DNA of 64,000 bases, from NCBI GenBank assembly GCA_034664125.1, contig JAXDIG010000046.1:62001-126000 (forward strand), written 5' to 3'. Shown in pieces: positions 1 through 7,704 of the stretch; the first letter of the stretch is position 1; every line of letters begins with the position of its first letter. Origin of the DNA: JACVRW01 sp034664125 (GTDB lineage: Bacteria; Actinomycetota; Thermoleophilia; Solirubrobacterales; Thermoleophilaceae). Made by a program: the position numbers and the translations under genes. Under the pieces are notes generated by a model. That model was given only the letters and a program-made list of their open reading frames with translations, ran no database searches and had not been told where the DNA came from.

Positions 1-457
1 ACCACTGCTTGGTTTCGTCCGTCAGCTCGTCCTTTCGGCGCGTGAAGCGCACGAAGTTGGGCCCGTAGAAGGTGACCCAGCCGGCGTGCGCGGCCAGCGC
101 GAGGTGCAGCGCGGTGATGTCGCTGAAGCCGCAGACGATGCGCGGCTCGCCGAGAGCGTCCCAGTCGATCCGGTCGTGCAGGCGCGCGGTCCCGTAGCCG
201 CCGCAGAGCGTGTGCACCATGTCGATGCCGGGCTCGCTGAGCGCCCACTGCAGGTCGGCGGCGCGCTCCTCGTCGGTTCCGGCCAGGTAGCCGTGAACCT
301 TGCGGTGGTTCGGCCCCAACACGACCTCGTGCCCGAGCCCCTCGAAGTAGGCGGTCGCCTGCTCGATCTCGGACCGCGTCTGGGGCGGGCTGGCCGGCGC
401 GACCACCGCGATCGTCGCGTGTTCGGGCAGGGCCGGCGGCTTCATGCGCGGGCTCAC
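1..457 (-). CDS. LD-carboxypeptidase (peptidase family S66, LdcA/MccF-like), 3' part outside window
   Basis: The N-terminal part of an S66 serine peptidase. These enzymes cut the L-Lys/meso-DAP to D-Ala bond of tetrapeptide murein stems, or related amides. The visible part reads MKPPALPEHATIAVVAPASPP, then a GGYG-type stretch, then CGFSDITALH, where the Ser is the expected nucleophile (family knowledge). The start is either GTG at 457, which overlaps the TetR stop as GTGA, or the in-frame ATG at 445. I favour GTG because every junction in this operon overlaps. It is the last visible gene of the minus-strand operon headed by the diaminohexanoate dehydrogenase. The catalytic Glu and His would lie in the missing part. 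A microcin-immunity-like role is possible but cannot be judged from the fragment. Confidence 0.85.
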   Translation of the reverse strand, partial: MSPRMKPPALPEHATIAVVAPASPPQTRSEIEQATAYFEGLGHEVVLGPNHRKVHGYLAGTDEERAADLQWALSEPGIDMVHTLCGGYGTARLHDRIDWDALGEPRIVCGFSDITALHLALAAHAGWVTFYGPNFVRFTRRKDELTDETKQW

Positions 458-1098
458 GAGGCGACCCCCGCGTCCGTGGCCGCTCGCCCGCTCTCGATCG
501 CCTCGGAGATCAGCGCGCTCGAGCCCTGCAGGGAGCCCAGCGCCAGCTCGACGTGCAGCTCGGCCACCTCCTCGAGCCGCAGCGGCCCGCTCGGGTCGAA
601 CCAGAGCGCGACGCCCGTGCACTGGAGCAGGATCGCGTACGTCGCGACGTGCACGTCCGAGGTGCGCAGCGAGCCGTCGCGGATGCCGTCGCGGATCATC
701 TCGCCGAACATCGCCTGGTAGTCGTCGCGCTTGGCTATCAGCGCCACCCGCGGACTCTCGGTCAGGGCGCGGATCTCGCTGTCGGTGACGAACGCCGCCT
801 GCCTGTGAAGACCGTGGAAGATCACGTGCTCGCGCACGGCCGCGGCCAGCTTCAGGGCGGGGCGGTCGTGCCGGCCGACCGCCGCGACCACCTGCTCGGT
901 GAGGCGCTCCATGAAGTCATCCTGGAGCCCCATCAGGATGGCTTCCTTTGAGGGATACCAGTGGTAGATCGCGGCCGGCTGCACGCGCGCCTCGGACGCG
1001 ATCGCCCGCATCGAGGTCGCGTGGTATCCGAGCCGCGCGAACAGGCCGAGCGCGGCCTCGTGTATCGCCTCGCGCGTTTCGGGGCCGCGGCGAGTCAG
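454..1098 (-). CDS. TetR/AcrR-family transcriptional regulator
   Basis: A 214-residue TetR-type repressor. The N-terminal HTH (about residues 5-55) carries the usual pattern: EAALGLFARLGYHATSMRAI, then AAIYHWYPSKEAIL, with the YHWY recognition segment. The C-terminal ligand domain resembles regulators of fatty-acid or CoA catabolism, but its ligand cannot be read. No ATG, GTG or TTG lies upstream at the right distance. The reading frame is open, and the best start is CTG at 1098, overlapping the TGA of the preceding gene as CTGA. That gives a normal-length N-terminus. The gene sits fourth in the operon, so it is probably an autoregulator of the lysine-type catabolic genes. Two AACGAGCG-containing sites flank the operon promoter (see 3377-3441). 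Confidence 0.85.
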   Translation of the reverse strand: MTRRGPETREAIHEAALGLFARLGYHATSMRAIASEARVQPAAIYHWYPSKEAILMGLQDDFMERLTEQVVAAVGRHDRPALKLAAAVREHVIFHGLHRQAAFVTDSEIRALTESPRVALIAKRDDYQAMFGEMIRDGIRDGSLRTSDVHVATYAILLQCTGVALWFDPSGPLRLEEVAELHVELALGSLQGSSALISEAIESGRAATDAGVAS

Positions 1099-1922
1099 CT
1101 GAGCTCCAAGAGCTCGGGGGTCTGCTGCCGCGTGGCGACCTCGCGGCCGAGCGCGCCGGCCATGCCCACCGCCATCTCGGCGAGCGCGGCGTTCGACGGC
1201 GCCAGCACCCCGCGCCGCAGGTAGGCGACGTCCTCGAGCCCGGTCCGGATGCCGGGCGCGCCGTGGAGCAGGGCCAGGGCGAGCATGCGCGGGTGGTGGC
1301 GGCCGACGCACGTGACGGTCCAGAACGTGCCGCTCGGGAGCGGGCGGGTCATCGCGGCCAGTGCCTCCGGGGAGGCGTCGATGCCGCCCGGCACGCCGAA
1401 GACCAGGTTGATGCGCAGCGGCGGCGGGAGGACGCCCTCCTCGAGCCAGCGGATCGCGCTGATCACGTGGCCGACGTCGAACGCCTCCACCTCGAGCGCG
1501 ATGCCGGCCTCGGTCGCGCGCTCGATGATGCCGCGCCCGGCCGCCGGCGGGGTGATGAAGGTGTCGTCGCCGAAGTTCATCGATCCTGACTCCACGCCCG
1601 AGATGTCCGGCTGTGCCTCGAGGCCGGTGGTGCGCTCGGCGATCGTCATGTCGTTGCTGCCGCCGGTGGACACCATCGTGAGCACGTCGCTGCCGGCCCG
1701 GATGCGCTCGATCACGTCCTTGAAGAGCTCGGGGCGGCCGCTCGGGGTGCCGTCGTCCTCGCGCACGTGCAGGTGCACGACCGTGGCGCCCGCCCCGGCC
1801 GCCTCGATGCTCGAGTCGGCGATCTCGGCGGTGGTGTACGGGATGTTCGGGTTGTTCTCCCGAAACACGTCGGCCCCGGTCACGGCGACGGTCAACACGA
1901 CGGGCCTGCTGTTCCAGCTCAT
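1095..1922 (-). CDS. kce: 3-keto-5-aminohexanoate cleavage enzyme (BKACE family)
   Basis: A 275-residue TIM-barrel beta-keto acid cleavage enzyme. Kce converts 3-keto-5-aminohexanoate plus acetyl-CoA into acetoacetate plus 3-aminobutyryl-CoA in lysine fermentation. The metal-binding HLH motif is present (His50 and His52, in VVHLHVRE), as is the C-terminal GIRTGLED motif with the conserved Glu. Length is normal. The start ATG at 1922 overlaps the stop of the thioesterase-like gene (ATGA). The BKACE family covers many keto acids, so specificity comes mainly from context: a diaminohexanoate dehydrogenase two genes upstream would make exactly this substrate. I am confident of the family and fairly confident of the Kce assignment. 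Confidence 0.88.
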   Translation of the reverse strand: MSWNSRPVVLTVAVTGADVFRENNPNIPYTTAEIADSSIEAAGAGATVVHLHVREDDGTPSGRPELFKDVIERIRAGSDVLTMVSTGGSNDMTIAERTTGLEAQPDISGVESGSMNFGDDTFITPPAAGRGIIERATEAGIALEVEAFDVGHVISAIRWLEEGVLPPPLRINLVFGVPGGIDASPEALAAMTRPLPSGTFWTVTCVGRHHPRMLALALLHGAPGIRTGLEDVAYLRRGVLAPSNAALAEMAVGMAGALGREVATRQQTPELLELS

Positions 1923-2347
1923 GCGCTGACCTCCTCGAGCGACGCGCGCTCCTCGTCGGTGATCGGCCGCGAGCCGCGCTGCTGCGGGTCCCAGAGCACG
2001 AGGCCGAATTCCGCGTCGACCACGACCTGGCCGGCGTCGTCCACGATCCGCTCGCTCGTCGTGAGGCTGGAGCGGCCCAGCTCTCGGACCGCGCACTGCA
2101 CGGTCACCGTCTTGAAGGCCGGGTCGATCTCGTGCCGGAAGTTCACCGAGCAGCGGCCCACGACGTACTCGTCGCGGCTGATCCCGTGCTCCTCGAGCCA
2201 GGCGTCCCGGCCCTCCTCGAGATAGGTGAGCACGACCGTGTGGTTCACGTGGCCGAGCCCGTCGAGGTCGCGCCAGCGCACCTGCACGCGGTGACCGTCG
2301 ACGCCATTCCCCGCGCGGGCGGCCGAGCCGGCCGCTTCGGGCCTCAC
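1919..2347 (-). CDS. Hot-dog fold acyl-CoA thioesterase-like protein (YbgC/4HBT type)
   Basis: A 142-residue single hot-dog domain. The active-site region reads RWRDLDGLGHVNHTVVL, matching the Y/WxDxDxxGHVNN signature of 4-hydroxybenzoyl-CoA-thioesterase/YbgC enzymes; Asp29 is the likely catalytic residue. It starts with GTG, overlapping the preceding stop (GTGA), and ends overlapping kce. In classical lysine-fermentation clusters this position is held by Kal (3-aminobutyryl-CoA ammonia lyase), which is also a hot-dog protein but has different signatures. Here the motif favours a thioesterase, so 3-aminobutyryl-CoA might be hydrolysed rather than deaminated. That functional link is inference. 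Confidence 0.82.
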   Translation of the reverse strand: MRPEAAGSAARAGNGVDGHRVQVRWRDLDGLGHVNHTVVLTYLEEGRDAWLEEHGISRDEYVVGRCSVNFRHEIDPAFKTVTVQCAVRELGRSSLTTSERIVDDAGQVVVDAEFGLVLWDPQQRGSRPITDEERASLEEVSA

Positions 2348-3375
2348 GCTCCCAGCGCCTCTCGCAGCGCGGAGGAGCGGCGCACCAGGTCGAGCGAGTA
2401 GGCGCCGACGTCTGGGGTGTACCCGTTGCCGACCAGCATGCGGGCGCTCGACGCCATCCCGTCCGCGGTGAGAGCGGCGGTCGAGAAGTTGGTGGCCATC
2501 GAGAAGAACAGGATCGTGCCGGTGTCGGCCGTCAGCAGGATCGCGGTCGGCTCGCAGCGGGTGGCGTTGACCACCACGACGGTGAGGTCGGCGGGCGGCG
2601 CGCCGGCGCCGCGGAGCGCCTCGACCGCCGCGAGCGGGTCGCGCAGGTCGGTCGTCACGCCGATGTCGCAGAGCCCGAGCTCGCGCACGCGCTCGACCGC
2701 TTGTGCGTCCACGTCCACCGCCACCACGGTGCCGCCCTCCATCGCCTCGCGGGCGGCGGCCAGGGCGACCTTGCCGGCGTGGCCGGCGCCGAGCACGCAG
2801 ACCGTGCCCCCCGCGGGCGGGGCGAGGGCGTGTGTCAGCGAGCCGGCGGCGTAGACGTCATAGACCTCGAGCACGGTCTTCAGCGGCAGGTCCTCCGGGA
2901 CCGGCCCCCACGCGGAGCGGTCGCAGACGTAGGCGGTGCCGCTCACCTCGACCTGGGGATCGTCCGGGGCCAGCCGGCCTACCGCATCGAGCCGCAGCGG
3001 AGTCAGCGTGAGCGAGGCGAGCGTCACGATCCGCTCGCCCACCTGGGGAGGGGAGCCGTAGCTGTGGCCGACCGCCGTGACCGTGCCGAGCGCCACGCCG
3101 CCGGAGTCGGTTTCCGGATTGTGCATCTTGCCGCGCGCCGCGACGATCTCGAGGATCCGGTCGCCCATGCGCTGTGGGTCGCCGTCGGAGCGCTCGCGGA
3201 TGTTGCGAAACGAGGTCGAGTCGAGGCACAGGCGCTCCACCGCGACCTCGAACTCATAGGGCCGGACGGGGCCGGCGGGGTCGAGCCGCTCGGCGGGCTG
3301 GGGCAGCGCGCCCGGCGGGGCCAGCACCCGGTCGGCGCCGAGCTGCTGGCTCATATCGATCGCGGCCGCCTTCAT
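2344..3375 (-). CDS. kdd: L-erythro-3,5-diaminohexanoate dehydrogenase
   Basis: A 343-residue NAD(P)-dependent enzyme that oxidatively deaminates 3,5-diaminohexanoate to 3-keto-5-aminohexanoate, the Kce substrate. The N-terminal half has LDSTSFRNIRERSDGD and GTVTAVGHSYG. A Rossmann GAGHAGKVALAAA motif lies near residue 198. The C-terminal half has the VVNATRCEPTAILLT and FFSMATNFSTAALTADG segments typical of the family. The ATG at 3375 has no Shine-Dalgarno sequence, and the predicted transcript would have a leader of about ten bases. It heads a five-gene overlapping operon. No lysine 2,3-aminomutase or beta-lysine 5,6-aminomutase is seen nearby, so the substrate must be made elsewhere or imported. 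Confidence 0.88.
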   Translation of the reverse strand: MKAAAIDMSQQLGADRVLAPPGALPQPAERLDPAGPVRPYEFEVAVERLCLDSTSFRNIRERSDGDPQRMGDRILEIVAARGKMHNPETDSGGVALGTVTAVGHSYGSPPQVGERIVTLASLTLTPLRLDAVGRLAPDDPQVEVSGTAYVCDRSAWGPVPEDLPLKTVLEVYDVYAAGSLTHALAPPAGGTVCVLGAGHAGKVALAAAREAMEGGTVVAVDVDAQAVERVRELGLCDIGVTTDLRDPLAAVEALRGAGAPPADLTVVVVNATRCEPTAILLTADTGTILFFSMATNFSTAALTADGMASSARMLVGNGYTPDVGAYSLDLVRRSSALREALGA

Positions 3376-3376
3376 G

Positions 3377-3441
3377 AACGCTCGTTAGGGAACCTATGCC
3401 GCCCGTGGCACCGATGTCAAGCCCCGAAACGAGCGATCGTT
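3377..3441 (-). promoter_or_regulatory. Promoter of the kdd operon with two TetR-type operator candidates
   Basis: Read on the minus strand, TTGACA (3420-3415) is followed after 18 bases by TAGGTT (3396-3391), a convincing -35/-10 pair. AACGAGCGTT (3386-3377) covers the expected transcription start and ends one base before the ATG. AACGAGCGATCGTT (plus strand 3428-3441), with AACGA/TCGTT arms, abuts the -35. Both share AACGAGCG. The TetR gene in the same operon is the obvious candidate ligand; binding is inference. Confidence 0.6.
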
Positions 3442-3529
3442 AAGCAACTCCCTGCCCCGGCCGCGCCCGCGTCCGCGGGGGGGTGGGCCCCCAACGTCAG
3501 ACATACCACCCGTTTCGGGGCCCACCCCC
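3421..3529 (+). repeat. Overlapping inverted repeats in the kdd/oxidase intergenic region
   Basis: A perfect 13-bp inverted repeat, GGGGGTGGGCCCC (3479-3491) with its complement at 3517-3529, encloses a 25-base loop. GCCCCGAAACG (3421-3431) is also perfectly complementary to CGTTTCGGGGC (3511-3521), which overlaps the right arm of the first stem, so the two structures are mutually exclusive. The region could lie in the leader of the oxidase gene at 3656. It has no U-tract. The role is unknown. Confidence 0.5.
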
Positions 3530-3655
3530 GCTCCGCGCCGGACGCTGCAAGTGCCCGGGCCGCCCTTGATTGCCGTCGTTCGCCGGGGTAGCCGGTCCCC
3601 CAGGGCGGCTCCGCGCGCAGTGGCGCTGCACCGTGATCCGACGTAGGTTGGAAGC

Positions 3656-6600
3656 TTGGAGCGTCCCAACGGCTTGCGATCACGGCTGCCCCTGGCGGCG
3701 GCCGTTGCGATGGTGTGTGTCCTCGCGGGTGCGGGGCTCGTGTCGCTGCTCGGCGGCGGCGCCGCGGCCGACCCCGCGCGGGCGAAAGCGGCCCGTGCGG
3801 CGCTCGAGCCGGCGAGCACGGCGCCCGCGCACGCTCATCGCGGCAACCTGCGCGCGCCCGGCATGAGCGAGCGGGAGCTGCGCGCGATGGAGACGATCAC
3901 GCTCGGAGCGGAGCACGCGGCGGAGCACGCGTCGATCCGGCGCGCGATGCGCAGCAGGCAACCCAGCGCGGGGGACGACGACGTGCTGGCGCGACCGGCC
4001 GCGGCGGCCGCCGCGGCCGTGGCGGCCCCGGGGGACCCCGCCGACGTCGGCCAGTGGGAGGCCACCAAGGTGCCCTTCCCGATCACGGCCATCCACGCCG
4101 CGATGCTCTCGACCGGCAAGGTGCTGTTCTTCACGTACCCGCTCGGCGAGAACTCCGCCCAGGCGTGGCTATGGGACCCGGCCAACGACCCCGACGGCAC
4201 GGCGCTCGTCCGGAAGGACCCGCCGCTGGTCAACGGCAAGCCGGCCAACATCTGGTGCGCCGGCCAGACCTTCGCCGCAAACGGCGAGCTGGTCGTCTTC
4301 GGCGGCAACCTCGAGTTCCCCCTCGGCAATCCGGCGACGACGACCTGGAAGGGGCTGGACAGGATCTACACGTTCGACCCGGTCAGCGAAACCTGGACCG
4401 AGCAGCCGAAGATGCGCCACGGCCGCTGGTATCCGACCGGCATCCGGATGGCGGACGGGCGCATCCCGATCCTCAGCGGCCTCGACGAGAGCGGGAACCT
4501 TCCGAGCCAGACAAATCCCGAGATCGAGGTGTTCACGCCGTCCGCGACCGCGGGCGGGCAGGGCACGATCTCGTACGTCGGGAACATCGGAGGTTCGGGG
4601 CCGCCGTACGGCGGGCTCTACCCGCACATGTTCGCGATGCCCTCGGGGCGCACCCTGATCGCCGGCCCTGCGGCCGAGGACAGCTGGTTCCTCACCGGCG
4701 TCGACCAGAACCCCTTCGGCTGGTCGCAGGCGCCGAACCTCACGCGCCCGCGAAGCTGGGGTACGACCGTGCCGCTGCCGGCGGGGCCGGGCGGCTCGAC
4801 CCAGGTCATGGCGCTGGGGGGGACGGACTGGACCGAGACTCCTTCGACCCCGACGACCGAGGTCTTCGACGAGAACAACGTCGCGGCGGGCTGGAAGCCG
4901 GCCAAGTCGAACGTCATCGGCCGCGGCCACGCGAACACGGTCCTGCTGCCGGACGGGTCAATGGTCGAGGTCGGTGGCGGCGTCGGCAAGCTGGACTCCT
5001 TCCAATCACCGCTCCACGCAGCCAATCCCGAGCAGCGCCAGATCGAGCTCTGGGATCCGGCGACCGGCGACTGGCGACTCGGCCCCGCCCAAACGGAGTC
5101 CCGGGCCTACCACTCGACCGCGCTGCTGCTGCCAGACGGCCGGGTGATGTCCGCCGGGGACGAGTTCAACGGCGACGGGAGCACTGAGCACGCCGACACC
5201 GCCGAGACATACAAGCCGCCTTACCTGTTCCGCGGTCCGCGGCCGACCATCACGTCGAACCTGACCGACATCAAGGTGGGCGCCGCCTTCGGCGTGAACA
5301 CGCCGAACACCAACATCCGCCGCGCGGCGCTGGTGGCGCCCGCGGCCGTGACCCACGGCGTGGACATGAACCAGCGCGTGATCCAGCTCGACGTCATCCG
5401 GCGCTCGGGCTGCGTGAGCATCACGGCGCCGAGCGCGAACGTCGCGCCGCCGGGCCCGTACATGCTGTTCCTGCTCGACGACCAGGGCGTCCCGTCGGTT
5501 GCCGACTTCGTGAAGCTGCAGACGGCCGTGACCCCGCCGGCCTGCACCGGCCCGGCGCTGCCCACCGACGCGACCGCCCCAACGGTTTCCATCACCTCGC
5601 CCGCCGCCGGCACGACCGTCTCCGGACCGGTGACGGTCAAGGCGAGCGCCCACGACAACGACGTGGTCGTCGGCGTGCAGTTCAAGGACGGCGCCGTGAA
5701 CCTCGGCGCCGAGGACACGCGACCGCCCTTCTCGGCCCAGTGGGACTCGGCCAAGTCGGCCAACGGCAGCCACACGCTCACGGCGGTGGCGCGCGACGCG
5801 GCCGGCAACACCGCGCCGGCGTCGGTGCAGGTGACCGCGAACAACCTGGACACGACGCCGCCCTCCGTGGCGCTGACCTCGCCCGGCCAGAACGCCAAGG
5901 TGTCGGGCCCGATCACGCTGACCGCGCTGGCCGGGGACGACGGCGGCCTCAGGGACGTCCAGTTCATGGTCGACGACCAGAAGATCGGCGAAGCGGTACC
6001 GGCCGTGCCCTCCTCGACCTACTCGAAGGCCTGGAACTCGACCGACGTCACGGACGGGACCCACGCGCTCAGGGCGGTGGCGACGGACGACGCCGGACTC
6101 AGCGCGACCTCGGCCCCCGTCACCGTCAGCGTCGACAACCCCGACCCGCCGCCCACGGACTCCGTGCCTCCCATCCCTCAACCGAGGACCCAGCCGCCGA
6201 CGGACGTTCCACCCGCGGGCAACCCGGGCGGCCCGGGGCCGACCCCGGCGAACCTCAAACCGGCGATCACGCGCGTGAAGCTGTCTCGCGCCACCTTCCG
6301 CAAGGGGGTGGGGGTGGAGCTCAGCTTCCGACTGAGCGAGGCCGCCACTGTGAGCGTGACGTTCGAGCGCAGGCTGAACGGCCGGCGGGTGCGCGGCCGA
6401 TGCGTCAAGTTGGCCGCCGGCAAGCGCCCGAACTGCACGCGGTACGCGCCCGCGAAGACCGTCAAGCTCCGGGCCAAGGCCGGAGCTAGCAGCTGGCTCC
6501 TCCGAGCGCGCCTGTTCCGCTCGCTCGCCGCGGGCCGCTACCGCCTCACGCTGCTGGCGACGGACGCCACCGGCAAGCGCTCGGCCGCCGCCCGTGCGAG

Positions 6601-6673
6601 CTTCCGGCTGCTGGAGAGCGCCGGCACGACCGGCGTGAGCGCCGTGCGGGCAGCGGTGCTCGGCTGGTTCTAG
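3656..6673 (+). CDS. Secreted copper-radical oxidase (glyoxal/galactose-oxidase-like) with Ig-like repeats
   Basis: About 1005 residues from TTG 3656, aligned with the same start in the paralogue at 9697. An N-terminal signal segment (LPLAAAVAMVCVLAG) is followed by a kelch-type beta-propeller and a DUF1929-type domain. The family's copper-radical ligands are all present: Cys201 (NIWCAG) and Tyr259 (GRWYPTG) for the Cys-Tyr cofactor, Tyr485-His486 (RAYHST) and His567 (VTHGVDMNQR). Such enzymes oxidise aldehydes or alcohols to acids or aldehydes with release of H2O2. Two bacterial Ig-like domains follow, roughly residues 640-725 and 735-825. Then come a Pro-rich linker and a C-terminal beta domain with two Cys that ends in ATDATGKRS. 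The substrate is unknown; GLOX-like is more likely than true galactose oxidase. Confidence 0.88.
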   Translation: MERPNGLRSRLPLAAAVAMVCVLAGAGLVSLLGGGAAADPARAKAARAALEPASTAPAHAHRGNLRAPGMSERELRAMETITLGAEHAAEHASIRRAMRSRQPSAGDDDVLARPAAAAAAAVAAPGDPADVGQWEATKVPFPITAIHAAMLSTGKVLFFTYPLGENSAQAWLWDPANDPDGTALVRKDPPLVNGKPANIWCAGQTFAANGELVVFGGNLEFPLGNPATTTWKGLDRIYTFDPVSETWTEQPKMRHGRWYPTGIRMADGRIPILSGLDESGNLPSQTNPEIEVFTPSATAGGQGTISYVGNIGGSGPPYGGLYPHMFAMPSGRTLIAGPAAEDSWFLTGVDQNPFGWSQAPNLTRPRSWGTTVPLPAGPGGSTQVMALGGTDWTETPSTPTTEVFDENNVAAGWKPAKSNVIGRGHANTVLLPDGSMVEVGGGVGKLDSFQSPLHAANPEQRQIELWDPATGDWRLGPAQTESRAYHSTALLLPDGRVMSAGDEFNGDGSTEHADTAETYKPPYLFRGPRPTITSNLTDIKVGAAFGVNTPNTNIRRAALVAPAAVTHGVDMNQRVIQLDVIRRSGCVSITAPSANVAPPGPYMLFLLDDQGVPSVADFVKLQTAVTPPACTGPALPTDATAPTVSITSPAAGTTVSGPVTVKASAHDNDVVVGVQFKDGAVNLGAEDTRPPFSAQWDSAKSANGSHTLTAVARDAAGNTAPASVQVTANNLDTTPPSVALTSPGQNAKVSGPITLTALAGDDGGLRDVQFMVDDQKIGEAVPAVPSSTYSKAWNSTDVTDGTHALRAVATDDAGLSATSAPVTVSVDNPDPPPTDSVPPIPQPRTQPPTDVPPAGNPGGPGPTPANLKPAITRVKLSRATFRKGVGVELSFRLSEAATVSVTFERRLNGRRVRGRCVKLAAGKRPNCTRYAPAKTVKLRAKAGASSWLLRARLFRSLAAGRYRLTLLATDATGKRSAAARASFRLLESAGTTGVSAVRAAVLGWF

Positions 6674-6682
6674 GCTGCGCGC

Positions 6683-7696
6683 ACGGAAACGCTCCCCTAC
6701 CGCTGGTACGTCGACGCCGAGGTGCTCGCCCGCGAGCGCGAGCGACTGTTCGCGCACGCCTGGCAGTACGCCGGCCACACCGGGCAGCTCGCGCAGCCGG
6801 GCTCCTACTCCACGCTCCGCGTGGGCGACGTGCCGCTGGTGGTCGTGCGCGACCGCGAGGGTGCGCTGAGCGCCTTCGTGAACGTGTGCCGCCACCGCGG
6901 GGCCGAGGTCGTGTCGGGAGCGGGGAGCGCCAGCACGCTGCAGTGCCACTACCACGCGTGGACGTACGGGCTCGACGGGGCGCTGCGGGCGGCGCCGCGG
7001 GCGGACGCCGATCCGGACTTCGACCGCGAGGCGCTCGGCTTGCGCCGCGCTCGGGTCGACACCTGGGGCCCGTTCGTGTTCGTGAACGCGGACGCCGACG
7101 CGGCCCCGCTCGCCGAGACGCTGGGCGAGCTGCCTGACCTGCTGCGCGCGGGCGGCATCGACGTCGACGCGCTGGTCTTCCACTCCCGGGCCTCGTACGC
7201 GCTCGAGGCCAACTGGAAGGTGGCCGTGGAGAACTTCCTCGAGTGCTACCACTGCCAGGTCGCCCATCCGGGCTTCAGCGAGGTGGTGGACGTGTCACCC
7301 GACGCGTACCGCCTGGAGCGCCATCCCACGTTCGCCAGCCACCACGTGCGCCTGCGCGAGGGCCCCGGCGCGGACGGGCAGTTCCACCTGGTCTGGCCGA
7401 ACATCAAGGTCAACGTGATGCCGGGGGAGGCGAACATCTCGATAGGGCCGCTCGTGCCCGTCGACCCGGGGCGCACGGACGGCTACCTCGACTACTTCTT
7501 CGGCGAAGACGCGGACGCGGAGTGGATCGCCGGCTACCTGGAGCTGGACGACCAGGTCGGCGCGGAGGATCGCGAGCTGGTCGAGTCCGTCCAGCGCGGC
7601 GTCGGCTCGCGGGCCTTCGAGCACGGCCGGCTGATGCTGCCCAGCGAGGAGCTGATCGCCGAGTTCCAGCGCTGGGTCGCGGCCAGGCTGGCCTGA
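6683..7696 (+). CDS. Rieske [2Fe-2S] ring-hydroxylating oxygenase alpha subunit-like
   Basis: A terminal oxygenase of the Rieske non-haem iron type. The Rieske ligands are CRH...CHYH (Cys-x-His, 16 residues, Cys-x2-His). The mononuclear-iron region reads ENFLECYHCQVAHPGF, as in glycine-betaine/carnitine-type oxygenases; the Glu is usually the bridging residue there. The first canonical start is GTG 6722. However, the frame upstream back to the in-frame TAG at 6671 encodes TLPYRWYVDAEVL, the typical N-terminus of this family. That stretch has no ATG, GTG or TTG. I give the start as ACG 6683 only as an estimate; the annotated start could equally be GTG 6722. No reductase partner lies nearby, so electrons must come from a distant gene. 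Confidence 0.8.
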   Translation, partial: TETLPYRWYVDAEVLARERERLFAHAWQYAGHTGQLAQPGSYSTLRVGDVPLVVVRDREGALSAFVNVCRHRGAEVVSGAGSASTLQCHYHAWTYGLDGALRAAPRADADPDFDREALGLRRARVDTWGPFVFVNADADAAPLAETLGELPDLLRAGGIDVDALVFHSRASYALEANWKVAVENFLECYHCQVAHPGFSEVVDVSPDAYRLERHPTFASHHVRLREGPGADGQFHLVWPNIKVNVMPGEANISIGPLVPVDPGRTDGYLDYFFGEDADAEWIAGYLELDDQVGAEDRELVESVQRGVGSRAFEHGRLMLPSEELIAEFQRWVAARLA

Positions 7697-7704
7697 GGAC
7701 TGGC

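Noticed and set aside
5006..7267. A 753-codon minus-strand frame opposite the first oxidase
   Set aside because: It is rich in Arg, Val, Gly and His with no domain motif and lies fully opposite a gene with complete catalytic residues. It is a GC-driven shadow.
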